From positions 806,001 through 870,000 of the forward strand of contig NZ_BNBD01000001.1 in NCBI RefSeq assembly GCF_014654785.1: DNA of 64,000 nt, given 5' to 3'. This stretch comes from Streptomyces mashuensis. Lineage in GTDB: Bacteria; Actinomycetota; Actinomycetes; Streptomycetales; Streptomycetaceae. This document shows, in pieces, positions 1 through 7,383 of this stretch; the stretch's first letter is position 1, and every line of letters begins with the position of its first letter. The position numbers were made by a program, and so were the translations under genes. A model generated the notes under the pieces. It was not told the DNA's origin. It made no database searches and worked only from the letters and a program-made list of their open reading frames with translations.

Positions 1-1
1 G

Positions 2-847
2 ATGACGGCGGCGGTCCAGGAGACGTACGGCCCGGCCGACCTCGGGGCCACTCCGCTGTTCGGCGGCGGTTTCATCAACTTCGGCCACTGGGAGGGCATC
101 CCTCTCGACCCCTTCCCGGACGCGGCGGACCGGGCCCGCAGCCAGCAGGCCCTGTACCACCGGGTGCTCGCCTCGCTCGGCCCCACCCGGGGCCTGAGCG
201 CGGTGGAGGTGGGGTGCGGGCTGGGTACAGGCTGTGCCCTGGCGCTCGAAGCGTACGGGGTCGCGCAGGTCACCGGCGTCGACATCCATCCCCAGCAGCT
301 CGACCGGGCCCGCCGCGCCCACGCCGGGCTGCTGGCCGGCGGCACGGAGCGGCTGCGGTTCGTGCGGGGCGCGGCGGAGAGCATGCCGTTCGGCGACGCC
401 GCGTTCGACCGTCTGTACAGCGTCGAGGCCGCCCAGCACTTCCGGGACCTCGACGCGTTCGCGCAGGAGGCGGCCCGCGTCCTGAAGCCCGGCGGCCGTG
501 CCGCCGTCAGCAGCTTCTTCGTGCCCGACGCCGACCCGGCCCGGCCCGCGCAACTGGCCGGGCTGCTCGACACGTTCGCCACCGGCCTGGACGTGGCCCA
601 CAGCGTCCCGGAACTCACCGGATGCCTGGAACGGGCCGGGCTGACGGACGTCCGCGTCACCTCGATCGGCGCCGCGGTGTGGCCCGGCTGGGACCGCTGG
701 CTGTCGGCCACGTGGGAGCCGGGCACCTGGCCGCGCAACTTCCTGCGGTCCTATCGCGAGGGCCTCCTCGACTACTACACGGTCACCGCTGCCCGGCCCG
801 CGCCCGTCACGACACCAGGGGACCGTCCTCCAGCTCCGTCAGCCTGA
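2..847 (+). CDS. class I SAM-dependent methyltransferase
   Basis: The 281-residue product has a class I methyltransferase fold: the SAM-binding motif VEVGCGLGTG at about residues 68-77, the acidic ribose-binding Asp in TGVDIH at about 94, and a motif-IV-like SVEAAQHF stretch followed by LKPGGRAAVSSF. The N-terminal FINFGHW segment resembles small-molecule O- or C-methyltransferases of actinomycete secondary metabolism. I cannot tell the substrate. The ATG lies one base from the window edge, so the ribosome binding site and any upstream start are not visible. Its last 41 bases overlap the 3' end of the convergent UDG-ART gene. Confidence 0.85.
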   Translation: MTAAVQETYGPADLGATPLFGGGFINFGHWEGIPLDPFPDAADRARSQQALYHRVLASLGPTRGLSAVEVGCGLGTGCALALEAYGVAQVTGVDIHPQQLDRARRAHAGLLAGGTERLRFVRGAAESMPFGDAAFDRLYSVEAAQHFRDLDAFAQEAARVLKPGGRAAVSSFFVPDADPARPAQLAGLLDTFATGLDVAHSVPELTGCLERAGLTDVRVTSIGAAVWPGWDRWLSATWEPGTWPRNFLRSYREGLLDYYTVTAARPAPVTTPGDRPPAPSA

Positions 848-2432
848 CCGTGCACAGGCCGCCGCGTTCCGTCCGGACGTCCGTGACCTTGAGCTGGGTG
901 CCCGGCAGGAGGATGTACTCCTCCTCCTCGGTGAAGGCGGAGAAGTCGCGGATGCCCACGGCACGGACCGGGGTCACCTCGAACAGGGTCCGTCTGCCGC
1001 GGCTGCCGAGGAACGCGCGCGCCACGTGGAGCTTCGGTGTGCACGAGGACACACCCCACCAGGTGACCGTCCTGCCCGGCGGGTACTGGGCGCGCAGGTC
1101 CAGCGACACGCCGCGCCACAGCGGCTCGGTACGGGCGGGCAGCCCGGAGACGGCCGAGAACAGCAGGCGGAGGTACGGGAGGTAGGGGGTGAGCCGGGAG
1201 CGGTCCGGGGTGCGCAGGATCGCGTTGATCTCCCGGTAGAACGCGGACTCGCACGTGTAGAGGTGGAGGGCGGCGATCGCGTCCGCGGACAGGCCGCCAG
1301 GCGCCGCGTCCGCCCGCCGCTTGCCGAACTCGTGGGACCGCCGGACGTGCCCGTCGAGCCCGGCCAGCACCTGCGCGACCGGCCCGGTCGCGTCGCGGAA
1401 GTCCATGAGCGGCGTGTCGAAGACCCCCGTGACGGCGGGGAGGACGAGCCCCTCGTCCTTCACGCTCGACAGCCGCTCCAGGTACAGCTGGTGCAGCTCC
1501 ATGGTGGAGGTGATGAACGCACCCATGCGCGCCGCCACGTCGCGGTCCGTGCCGCCACCGTCGTCCGCCGGCTCGTTCCACCCCTTGGCCGGCAGCCAGT
1601 CGACCGCGTCGGCGCCCAGCGACGCGAGGGCGTCGTTGACCACGGCGAAGTGGTCGCCGTCGCAGAAGACGTCGCCCTGTGCGGCCGGGTTGCAGTGGTC
1701 GATGTGCCGGACCTCGACGCCGGGGTACTTCTCCTGGAGCCGCAGGACCACCTTCTTCAGGTTCCGCGCGTGCGCGCCCCACCAGGCGAAGACGACGCCA
1801 CGGTCCTCCTCGTCCGCGTCCTGCTTGGCCTTGAGGATCTCCTCGACGATCCGCTCGACGGCCGGCCGCCAGAAGGCGGTGTGCCGGTCCGTCGCCGTCG
1901 ACCCGTCGCTGCTCGCGGTCAGCGCGGCGTTCAGCAGCAGCACGCCCTGCGTGAGCATCGCCTGGAACCACTCCGGCGGCTGGACGGTGTCCCGCTCCTT
2001 CAGCAGCGCGCGGACGTCCGCGATCGGCGTCTTCTTGGCGATGCCGTACTTCCACATCGCCGCCGCCTTGATGATGCAGCGGATGCTGACGACCCGGCCG
2101 AACTGGCTGTCCTTCCAGTCGTGGAAGGTGTTGTCGAACATGGCGATGCCGGTCGCGCTCTCCGGCCGCGGGTACGGGTTCTGGCCGAAGACGACGACCT
2201 TCCACTTGTGCGGTGGATGCGGCTTGAGCGCCTGGAAGGTCAGTTCGCGGACGGGAACGACGTCCGGGCCCCGCCCGGGGCCGATGAAGTCCGCCGCGCC
2301 GGGCTGTGCCTCGATGACGGGCCGCAGCAGCGGAAGCCACGGTTCCCCACCGCCCTTGAACAGGTCGGCGAGGGCCAGCGGGTCGTGCGCGCCGGGCGCA
2401 CCGGGCGTGGACGAGGTGGTCGCATCACTCAT
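807..2432 (-). CDS. uracil-DNA glycosylase-like / ADP-ribosyltransferase fusion protein
   Basis: This 541-residue protein joins two domains. Residues about 60-285 follow family-1 uracil-DNA glycosylase order: GQNPY at 83-87 (family GQDPYH), LLLNAALT at 165-172 (family LLLNTVLT), a VFAWWGAHA strand, HCNP at 246-249 (family HPSP) and DWLP. The water-activating Asp is Asn here and the YH of motif 1 is YP, while the HPSP His is kept. Residues about 380-541 look like an R-S-E class ADP-ribosyltransferase: LYTCESAFYREIN helix, Arg 440 in LWRGV, Ser 462-463 in WWGVSS, and an ExE at 503-505 before YILLPG. ATG 2432 is chosen over GTG 2456 because the GTG lies inside the promoter motif, and the ATG sits where transcription should begin (leaderless). 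It is divergent from a macrodomain gene, which suggests an ADP-ribosylation writer and eraser pair. Enzyme activities are inferred, not shown. Confidence 0.85.
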   Translation of the reverse strand: MSDATTSSTPGAPGAHDPLALADLFKGGGEPWLPLLRPVIEAQPGAADFIGPGRGPDVVPVRELTFQALKPHPPHKWKVVVFGQNPYPRPESATGIAMFDNTFHDWKDSQFGRVVSIRCIIKAAAMWKYGIAKKTPIADVRALLKERDTVQPPEWFQAMLTQGVLLLNAALTASSDGSTATDRHTAFWRPAVERIVEEILKAKQDADEEDRGVVFAWWGAHARNLKKVVLRLQEKYPGVEVRHIDHCNPAAQGDVFCDGDHFAVVNDALASLGADAVDWLPAKGWNEPADDGGGTDRDVAARMGAFITSTMELHQLYLERLSSVKDEGLVLPAVTGVFDTPLMDFRDATGPVAQVLAGLDGHVRRSHEFGKRRADAAPGGLSADAIAALHLYTCESAFYREINAILRTPDRSRLTPYLPYLRLLFSAVSGLPARTEPLWRGVSLDLRAQYPPGRTVTWWGVSSCTPKLHVARAFLGSRGRRTLFEVTPVRAVGIRDFSAFTEEEEYILLPGTQLKVTDVRTERGGLCTVRLTELEDGPLVS

Positions 2433-2439
2433 GGCGGGG

Positions 2440-2462
2440 ACGATAGGACAGGGCACTGACAG
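2440..2462 (-). promoter_or_regulatory. PafBC/RecA-NDp-type DNA-damage promoter for the UDG-ART gene
   Basis: Read on the minus strand, TGTCAGTG is followed by exactly 8 bases and then TATCGT. This matches the RecA-independent DNA-damage promoter consensus of mycobacteria and other actinobacteria (TTGTCRGTG-N8-TANNNT), which is activated by PafBC. The -10 ends 8 bases before the ATG at 2432, so the transcript is probably leaderless. Motif match is seen; PafBC control is inferred. Confidence 0.75.
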
Positions 2463-2491
2463 CCACCGGGGGCGTGCTTCTGACGGACCCT

Positions 2492-2514
2492 CTGTCAGTG
2501 GTGCGGGCTAGCGT
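2492..2514 (+). promoter_or_regulatory. PafBC/RecA-NDp-type DNA-damage promoter for the macrodomain gene
   Basis: TGTCAGTG, then 8 bases, then TAGCGT: the same element as the one facing the other way at 2440-2462. The shared 9-base block makes a perfect inverted repeat (CACTGACAG at 2454-2462, CTGTCAGTG at 2492-2500). Transcription should begin near 2521, giving a leader of about 30 bases that carries the GGAG ribosome binding site at 2542-2545. Confidence 0.75.
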
Positions 2515-2551
2515 TCCGGTCAGCCGAGTGGCCTTCCGATCGGAGTGAACC

Positions 2552-3241
2552 ATGACCGAGTACCCCGTGCCGTCCCCGCTCAGGGTCGTGCTGACCGACA
2601 TCGACACCGCGGTCGTCGAGGCGTGGCGGGCGGCCTTCGCCGACCACCCGGAGATCGAGATCCGCCGGGGCTCGATCCTCGACGAGGCCGTCGACGCGTG
2701 GGTCAGCCCCACCAATTCCCGCGGCCGGATGGACGGCGGCGTCGACGCGGCCGTCAAGCGGCACCTCGGGGCCGGCATCCAGCTGCGCGTGCAGCGGGCC
2801 ATCCGCGACGGTTTCGCCGGGCGGCTCCCGGTGGGCAGCGCGGTGTGCGTTCCCTCCGGCGCCGTCACCCCGAAGTTCCTGATCTCGACGCCGACCATGG
2901 AGCACTCCGCGCAGAACGTGAGCGAGACCCTCAACGTGGCCCTGGCCTGCGCCGCCGCGTTCCAGGCCGTCCACCGGCAGAACGAGAGGGCGCCCGGCAG
3001 CATCCGGTCGGTGGCCCTCGTCGGCATGGGCGCCCGGACGGGCCGGGTGCCGGCCCGGGTGTGCGCGAACCTCATGTGGACGGGCTGGACGCTGTTCCAG
3101 GACCACCGTTTCGAGGACGACGACGAGTTGCGCAGCACCATCCTCGCGCAGCTCGACGACATCGAGAACGTGCCCCAGGACACGCGGGTCCGCATCACGC
3201 CGCCGCCCGCGCGCCCCGCCTCCCGCTCCCGCCGCCGCTGA
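2552..3241 (+). CDS. macrodomain protein, probable ADP-ribose-binding or ADP-ribosylhydrolase
   Basis: The 229-residue protein has a macrodomain core: RRGSILDEAVDAWVSPTNS at about 38-56, MDGGVDAAVKRHLG at about 60-73 (counterpart of the GGGVDGAIHRAAG loop that binds ADP-ribose), and a GMGARTGRVP loop in the position of the phosphate-binding loop. The C-terminus is a short basic Pro/Ser/Arg tail. Macrodomains bind or remove ADP-ribose from protein, DNA or small molecules. The start ATG has a GGAG site 6 bases upstream. It is divergent from the UDG-ART fusion under a matched promoter, so it is a natural candidate to reverse that enzyme's modification, as DarG does for DarT. That partnership is inference. 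Confidence 0.87.
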   Translation: MTEYPVPSPLRVVLTDIDTAVVEAWRAAFADHPEIEIRRGSILDEAVDAWVSPTNSRGRMDGGVDAAVKRHLGAGIQLRVQRAIRDGFAGRLPVGSAVCVPSGAVTPKFLISTPTMEHSAQNVSETLNVALACAAAFQAVHRQNERAPGSIRSVALVGMGARTGRVPARVCANLMWTGWTLFQDHRFEDDDELRSTILAQLDDIENVPQDTRVRITPPPARPASRSRRR

Positions 3242-3248
3242 GTGGCTG

Positions 3249-3270
3249 CACCCGGGTGACCACCCGGGTG
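3249..3270. repeat. tandem CACCCGGGTG palindromes
   Basis: The 10-base palindrome CACCCGGGTG occurs at 3249-3258 and again at 3261-3270, separated by AC, so the centres are 12 bases apart. It lies just after the macrodomain stop and about 95 bases before the alcohol dehydrogenase start. It could be an operator for the downstream gene or a structured 3' end. It has no T-run. Confidence 0.4.
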
Positions 3271-3365
3271 ACAACGCCGCCGACACCCCGCGCACACCGC
3301 ACCGGTGTGCCCCGCGCCGCCCTTGAATGAGCCGGGACGCCCCCGGCACACAAGGAGTCACCCCC

Positions 3366-4388
3366 ATGCGCGGTGTCATGATGCACGCCCCCGGCGACAT
3401 CCGGGTGGAGCAGCGCGCCGACCCGGAGATCGTCGCCCCGACCGACGCGGTGATCCGCCTGTCGGCGACCTGCGTGTGCGGGTCCGACCTGTGGCCGTAC
3501 CGCGGCATCGAACCCGTCGAGGGGCCGTCGCCGATGGGTCACGAGTACGTGGGCGTCGTCGAGGAGACCGGCAGCGAGGTGACGTCGGTCCGGCCCGGCC
3601 AGTTCGTGATCGGCTCCTTCTTCGCCTCCGACAACACCTGCGAGATCTGCCGGTCCGGCTACCAGTCGTCCTGCGTCCGGCGCGAACTGATGGGGCTGTA
3701 CGGCGCCCAGGCGGAGCGGCTGCGCGTACCGCTCGCCGACGGCACGCTCGTCGCCACCCCCGAGGTCCCGCCCGACGACCTCGTCCCCGCCTACCTCGCC
3801 GCGTCCGACGTCCTCGGCACGGGATGGTTCGGGGCGCTCGCCGCCCAGGCCGGGCCCGGGAAGACGGTCGCCGTCGTCGGGGACGGCGCGGTCGGGCTGC
3901 TCGCCGTGCTGGCCGCGCGGCAGCTCGGGGCCGAACGGGTCGTCGCCATGAGCCGCCACGAGCCGCGCCAGAAACTGGCCCTGGAGTTCGGCGCGACCGA
4001 CATCGTCACCGAGCGCGGCGACGAGGGCGTCGAACGCATCAAGGAGCTCACCGGCGGGCTGGGCGCGCACTCGGTCGTCGAGGCGGTCGGCACGCAGGAG
4101 TCGATGCTCCAGGCCATCCGCTCCACCCGCCCGGGCGGGCACGTCGGCTACGTCGGTGTCGCCCATGGCGTCGCCCTGGACGGGCAGGAGCTGTTCTTCT
4201 CCCACGTCCACCTGCACGGCGGCCCGGCACCGGTGCGCGCGTACCTGCCGGAGCTGATCGGCCTGATCCGCAACCGGACGATCGACCCCGGCAAGGTCTT
4301 CGACCTGACCCTGCCCCTGGACGAGGCCGCCGAGGCGTACCGGGCGATGGACGAACGCCGCGCCATCAAGGCCCTGCTGCGGGTGTGA
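3366..4388 (+). CDS. zinc-dependent medium-chain alcohol dehydrogenase
   Basis: The 340-residue product is an MDR-superfamily NAD(P)-dependent dehydrogenase. Catalytic zinc ligands are Cys 38 (CVCGSD) and His-Glu 59-60 (MGHE). The structural zinc lobe has Cys 92, 95 and 103, with Asp 89 where the first Cys usually sits. The Rossmann motif VGDGAVG is at 171-177. ATG 3366 follows a clear AAGGAG; a longer frame from 3327 has no ribosome binding site. Its stop overlaps the next gene's GTG start, so the two are probably an operon. The alcohol or aldehyde substrate is unknown. Confidence 0.9.
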   Translation: MRGVMMHAPGDIRVEQRADPEIVAPTDAVIRLSATCVCGSDLWPYRGIEPVEGPSPMGHEYVGVVEETGSEVTSVRPGQFVIGSFFASDNTCEICRSGYQSSCVRRELMGLYGAQAERLRVPLADGTLVATPEVPPDDLVPAYLAASDVLGTGWFGALAAQAGPGKTVAVVGDGAVGLLAVLAARQLGAERVVAMSRHEPRQKLALEFGATDIVTERGDEGVERIKELTGGLGAHSVVEAVGTQESMLQAIRSTRPGGHVGYVGVAHGVALDGQELFFSHVHLHGGPAPVRAYLPELIGLIRNRTIDPGKVFDLTLPLDEAAEAYRAMDERRAIKALLRV

Positions 4389-4951
4389 GTGCGGAGGACG
4401 TCCCCGACGTGGCGCCGACGGCCCGCACGGCGGTGGCGTGGCTGCCGCCGCAGGAGCTGTGGCCCGCGATCCAGGACATCCGCTGGGAGCACGACCCGCA
4501 GGTACGGCGGTGGCCACCGCACGTCAACCTGCTCTTCGGCTTCGTGCCGGAGGAGGAGTTCGAGTGGGCGGTGCCGCTGCTCTGCGCCGCGGCGACGGAC
4601 TGTGCGCCGTTCACGGCGCGGCTGGCCGGCGTCCGGTACTTCCGGCACCGGCACGACGCGACCGTGTGGCTGGACCCCGCCGCGGCCGGCGCGGCACCGT
4701 GGGCCCGGCTCCACCGGGCGCTGGAGCTGCGGTTCCCGCAGTGCCGCGGCCGCCGCGGCGGTTTCACGCCGCACCTGTCCCTGGGCCGCAGCCGGGACCC
4801 GCGGCGGCTGGCCGCGGAATGCGCCGCCCGGCTCGGCGCCCGGCCGGCCGTGGTGGAGGACGTCGTCCTGCTCTCCCGGCGCGGCGAGGAGCCGATGGAG
4901 CCCCGGGCCGTGATCACGCTGGGCGCGGGGGAGGTCCATCCGCCGCCCTAG
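4385..4951 (+). CDS. 2H phosphoesterase, 2'-5' RNA ligase (LigT/ThpR) family
   Basis: The product (188 residues from GTG 4385) has the two HxS/T-type motifs of the 2H phosphoesterase superfamily: HVNL at 46-49 and HLSL at 130-133, in a LigT/AKAP18-like layout. The family hydrolyses or ligates 2',3'-cyclic or 2'-5' phosphodiesters, including RNA ends and ADP-ribose cyclic phosphate. In the first motif the usual Thr/Ser is Asn, so one catalytic residue may be altered. The start overlaps the dehydrogenase stop (GTGA), indicating translational coupling. Its place two genes after a macrodomain is notable because both families act on ADP-ribose phosphates. Confidence 0.75.
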   Translation: MSAEDVPDVAPTARTAVAWLPPQELWPAIQDIRWEHDPQVRRWPPHVNLLFGFVPEEEFEWAVPLLCAAATDCAPFTARLAGVRYFRHRHDATVWLDPAAAGAAPWARLHRALELRFPQCRGRRGGFTPHLSLGRSRDPRRLAAECAARLGARPAVVEDVVLLSRRGEEPMEPRAVITLGAGEVHPPP

Positions 4952-4962
4952 CAACCGGGGCC

Positions 4963-5904
4963 CTACGGGGTGCGGCTGAGCCGCTCCAGCCACCAGTGCA
5001 CCGTGCGGCGCAGTTGTTCGTCGACGGGTGTGGCCCGGACGGAGAACGCCGCTTCGTACGCGCTCGCGTCCACCACGAAGGGGCGGTCGAACTGGTACCG
5101 GATCTCCTTCAGCTCCCGCAGCAGAGGGGAGAACAGCGACGCGACGCCCAGCACCGCCGACGGGATCGCGCGGACCGGGACCGTGGCCGTCGCGGTGCGG
5201 TACGCGAGGCGGTCCACCATCTGCCGGACGGACTGCGGCGGCTCCGTCGGGACGTGCCAGGCCCGGCCCCAGGCCCGCTCGTCGCCCGCGACCTCGGCCA
5301 TCACCCGGGCCACGTCGGGCAGGTACGTCCAGCTGTGCGGGGCGTCGGGGTCACCGAGCACGGAGACCGGCCTGCCGTGCAGCAGGCGGGGCATGACGCG
5401 TGCGGCCAGGTGTCCGCCGTCGGTCACGCCGGGGCCGAAGAAGTCCGAGGCCCGCACCTCGACGGCCTTGACGCGGCCCTGCTCGTGCAGCGTGCGCGCC
5501 TGCTCCCACACGGCGGCGCGTACGCGGCCCTTCGGGCCGGTGGCGGCGAGCGGGAGGTCCTCGGTCAGGGGCCCGTCGACGGGGCCGTAGCCGTAGAGGT
5601 TGCCCAACAGGACCAGGACGGCGCCGGTCGCCTCGGCCGCCGCGCAGAGCGACGAGGCCAGCGGCGGCCAGTCGCTCGCCCAGCGGTGGTACGCCGGCGC
5701 CGCGCAGCCGTGGATCGCGGCCGCACCGCGCGCCACCTCGGTCAGGCGCCCGGCGTCGGTCGCGTCGAGGGCGACGTGCTCGATGCCGGGCTCGTCGGTC
5801 CCGCCCGAGCGGGTGACGACGCGGACCGTGTGGCCCTGCCCGGCCAGCAGCCGGGCGGTGGCGGCCCCGGCGGGCCCGAAGCCGACGACGACGTGAGTGC
5901 TCAT
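4963..5904 (-). CDS. NAD(P)-dependent epimerase/dehydratase family protein
   Basis: The 313-residue product is an extended short-chain dehydrogenase with the N-terminal dinucleotide loop GFGPAGAATARLL at 8-20, a LLGNLYGYGP strand and an ASDFFGPG segment as in atypical SDR5-like epimerases. The usual YxxxK catalytic pair is not clear, as in many atypical members. It ends 11 bases from the convergent 2H gene and is followed upstream on its strand by a 158-residue unknown. Substrate unknown. Confidence 0.85.
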   Translation of the reverse strand: MSTHVVVGFGPAGAATARLLAGQGHTVRVVTRSGGTDEPGIEHVALDATDAGRLTEVARGAAAIHGCAAPAYHRWASDWPPLASSLCAAAEATGAVLVLLGNLYGYGPVDGPLTEDLPLAATGPKGRVRAAVWEQARTLHEQGRVKAVEVRASDFFGPGVTDGGHLAARVMPRLLHGRPVSVLGDPDAPHSWTYLPDVARVMAEVAGDERAWGRAWHVPTEPPQSVRQMVDRLAYRTATATVPVRAIPSAVLGVASLFSPLLRELKEIRYQFDRPFVVDASAYEAAFSVRATPVDEQLRRTVHWWLERLSRTP

Positions 5905-5913
5905 CAGCGCACC

Positions 5914-6390
5914 CTAGCGCGAGGGGTCCGGCCCCTCGCGCCAGGGTCTGCGGCGCACCGGGCCCCAGGGGCCCGGCTGCTCCTCGATTTCCTGCGTCGC
6001 CTCGTCGATGACTTTCCGTGAGATCCAGGCCAGAGGCTCGACGTCGCGGACCAGGGGCTCGTTGTCCGGGCCCCGCGCGGCCTCGCGGCCCCGGAGCAGC
6101 CAGGGGCGCACGCCCTCGCCCCGGAGCCGGGGGAGGTGGCAGTAGTCGTAGAGGCGGCGGGCGGCCCACAGCCGTATCGGCCGGTCCTGCCACCACGGCT
6201 CGACGTCCAGGGAGTTGGCGGACAGGCCGGGCAGCGGCGTGCCGGTGAGCTCGTCCACGCTGGAGGACGCCGCCAGGTCCACGCCGGGCCCGCGGGACCA
6301 CCGTACGTACAGGTGCCGGGCGCGGGCCATCCACTCCGCCACCTCGTCCAGGGAGTGGAGCGTGGGAAGGTCGTCGGGGCTCTCGCTCAT
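5914..6390 (-). CDS. conserved hypothetical protein, DUF6098-like
   Basis: A 158-residue soluble protein with many Trp and Arg residues, no signal peptide and no membrane segment. Segments such as LYVRWSRGPGVDL, SSVDELTGTPLPGLSAN and WLLRGREAARGPDNEPLV resemble a family of actinomycete proteins that I recall as DUF6098; I could not check this. The ATG has a GGAGG site. It lies 9 bases upstream of the epimerase gene on the same strand, so co-transcription is likely. No function is known to me. Confidence 0.7.
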   Translation of the reverse strand: MSESPDDLPTLHSLDEVAEWMARARHLYVRWSRGPGVDLAASSSVDELTGTPLPGLSANSLDVEPWWQDRPIRLWAARRLYDYCHLPRLRGEGVRPWLLRGREAARGPDNEPLVRDVEPLAWISRKVIDEATQEIEEQPGPWGPVRRRPWREGPDPSR

Positions 6391-6493
6391 GGTCCTCCGC
6401 GGACGGGCCCGGCCGGCCGGGGCGAGAGCCGTGGTCGTCGTTCCCGTCCACCGCCCCGGCCGGCCGCCGGTCCTCCCGCCGCGTCCGTCACGT

Positions 6494-6910
6494 TCAGTCG
6501 CCGGACAGGACCTGCAGCAGGTCGCCGGCCTTCTGCTCCGGCAGGGCCCGCGCCACGTCCGCGAGGGCCACCATGCCCACCAGGTCGTGCCCGTCGATGA
6601 CAGGCAGCCGGCGCACCTTGTGCTCGGCCATGGTCCGCACGACCACGTCGGCGTCGTCGTCCGCGCCGACGGTGACGGCCTCGCCCTGGGCCAGCTCGCC
6701 GGCCGTACAGCGCGCCGGGTCCTTGCCCTTGCCGAGCACCTTCACCACGATGTCGCGGTCGGTGAGCACGCCCTTGAGCCGCTTGTCGGTGCCGCACACC
6801 GGCAGCGCGCCGACGCTCAGCTCGGTCATCCTCCGCGCGGCGTCCAGGACGCTCTCCTCGGCGCCCACGCACTCCGCGCCCGGAGTCATGAGGTCTCGTG
6901 CCGTCGTCAC
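6494..6910 (-). CDS. tandem CBS-domain protein
   Basis: The 138-residue product is almost entirely two CBS motifs (about 5-62 and 68-130), with the typical ARDLMTPGAECV start, GVLTDRDIVVKVL, and LPVIDGHDLVGMVALADVA. Paired CBS domains form a Bateman module that usually binds adenine nucleotides or SAM and acts as a sensor. No effector domain is attached. The GTG start follows an AGGAGTG site. Many streptomycetes carry several such stand-alone proteins; the partner is not apparent here. Confidence 0.88.
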   Translation of the reverse strand: MTTARDLMTPGAECVGAEESVLDAARRMTELSVGALPVCGTDKRLKGVLTDRDIVVKVLGKGKDPARCTAGELAQGEAVTVGADDDADVVVRTMAEHKVRRLPVIDGHDLVGMVALADVARALPEQKAGDLLQVLSGD

Positions 6911-7032
6911 GTGTCACTCCTTCCTCGTCGTCCGCCGGCCGCGGCCGGCGGGAGCGGGGGCTTCGCAACACGCCTGCCCGACGACGGGCGCCGTTAACGC
7001 GCGGGCAGCTCCGATCACCCGAGGCGGGCGCC

Positions 7033-7332
7033 TCAGCCGCCGACCGGCCGCTCCTCGAAGTGCCGCAGTTCCGCCGGGCGGGCGAAGAAGTGGTCGATCG
7101 CCTGCCCGAACCGCACGGCCTGCTCGCTCTTGAAGAAGTCCACCAGGTGGTGCTCCAGCGTCTCCCAGCCCACCCGCAGCAGGTAGCAGCCCGGGGACTC
7201 GGCGTCGCGGTGCAGGTCGACGGAGCGGCACCCCTCGGCGGACAGCAGGACGGGCCGCGCGGCCAGGAGGGCCTGCTCGAACTCCTCCTCTTGGCCGGGG
7301 GTGACGTAGAGGTACGCGTATTCGTAGATCAT
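7033..7332 (-). CDS. antibiotic biosynthesis monooxygenase (ABM)-fold protein
   Basis: A 99-residue dimeric alpha/beta-barrel type protein: YEYAYLYVTPGQEEEFEQALL, then SAEGCRSVDLHRDAESPGCYLLRVGWETLEHHLVDF and a HFEERPVGG tail. This is the ABM/YgiN pattern, in which the EGC strand, the RVGWE strand and a final HF-x segment line the active site. Members are cofactor-free monooxygenases or small isomerases. It is the last gene of a minus-strand run that includes the MFS transporter and sugar-phosphate genes. The ATG has a GGAG site. Specific role unknown. Confidence 0.82.
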   Translation of the reverse strand: MIYEYAYLYVTPGQEEEFEQALLAARPVLLSAEGCRSVDLHRDAESPGCYLLRVGWETLEHHLVDFFKSEQAVRFGQAIDHFFARPAELRHFEERPVGG

Positions 7333-7383
7333 GGTCGGTCTCCTCAGGGGAAGGGCCGGGGTCCGGGGAAGGGGCGGGGAAGG

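Noticed and set aside
2433..2456. GTG 2456 as the start of the UDG-ART gene
   Set aside because: The GTG lies inside the TGTCAGTG promoter block, and the -10 is downstream of it, so it would not be transcribed.
1026..2459. Long plus-strand reading frames (477 and 396 residues) opposite the UDG-ART gene
   Set aside because: Arg/Gly/Pro/Val-rich shadow sequence with no motifs; the minus strand carries recognisable UDG and ART motifs.
807..3241. Calling the pair DarT-DarG
   Set aside because: DarT has its own ADP-ribosyltransferase fold and no UDG domain; only the macrodomain logic is shared.
3305..4384. N-terminal extension of the 2H phosphoesterase frame back to 3305
   Set aside because: The upstream part is an Arg/Pro/Gly shadow of the alcohol dehydrogenase; the GTGA overlap at 4385 gives a natural start.
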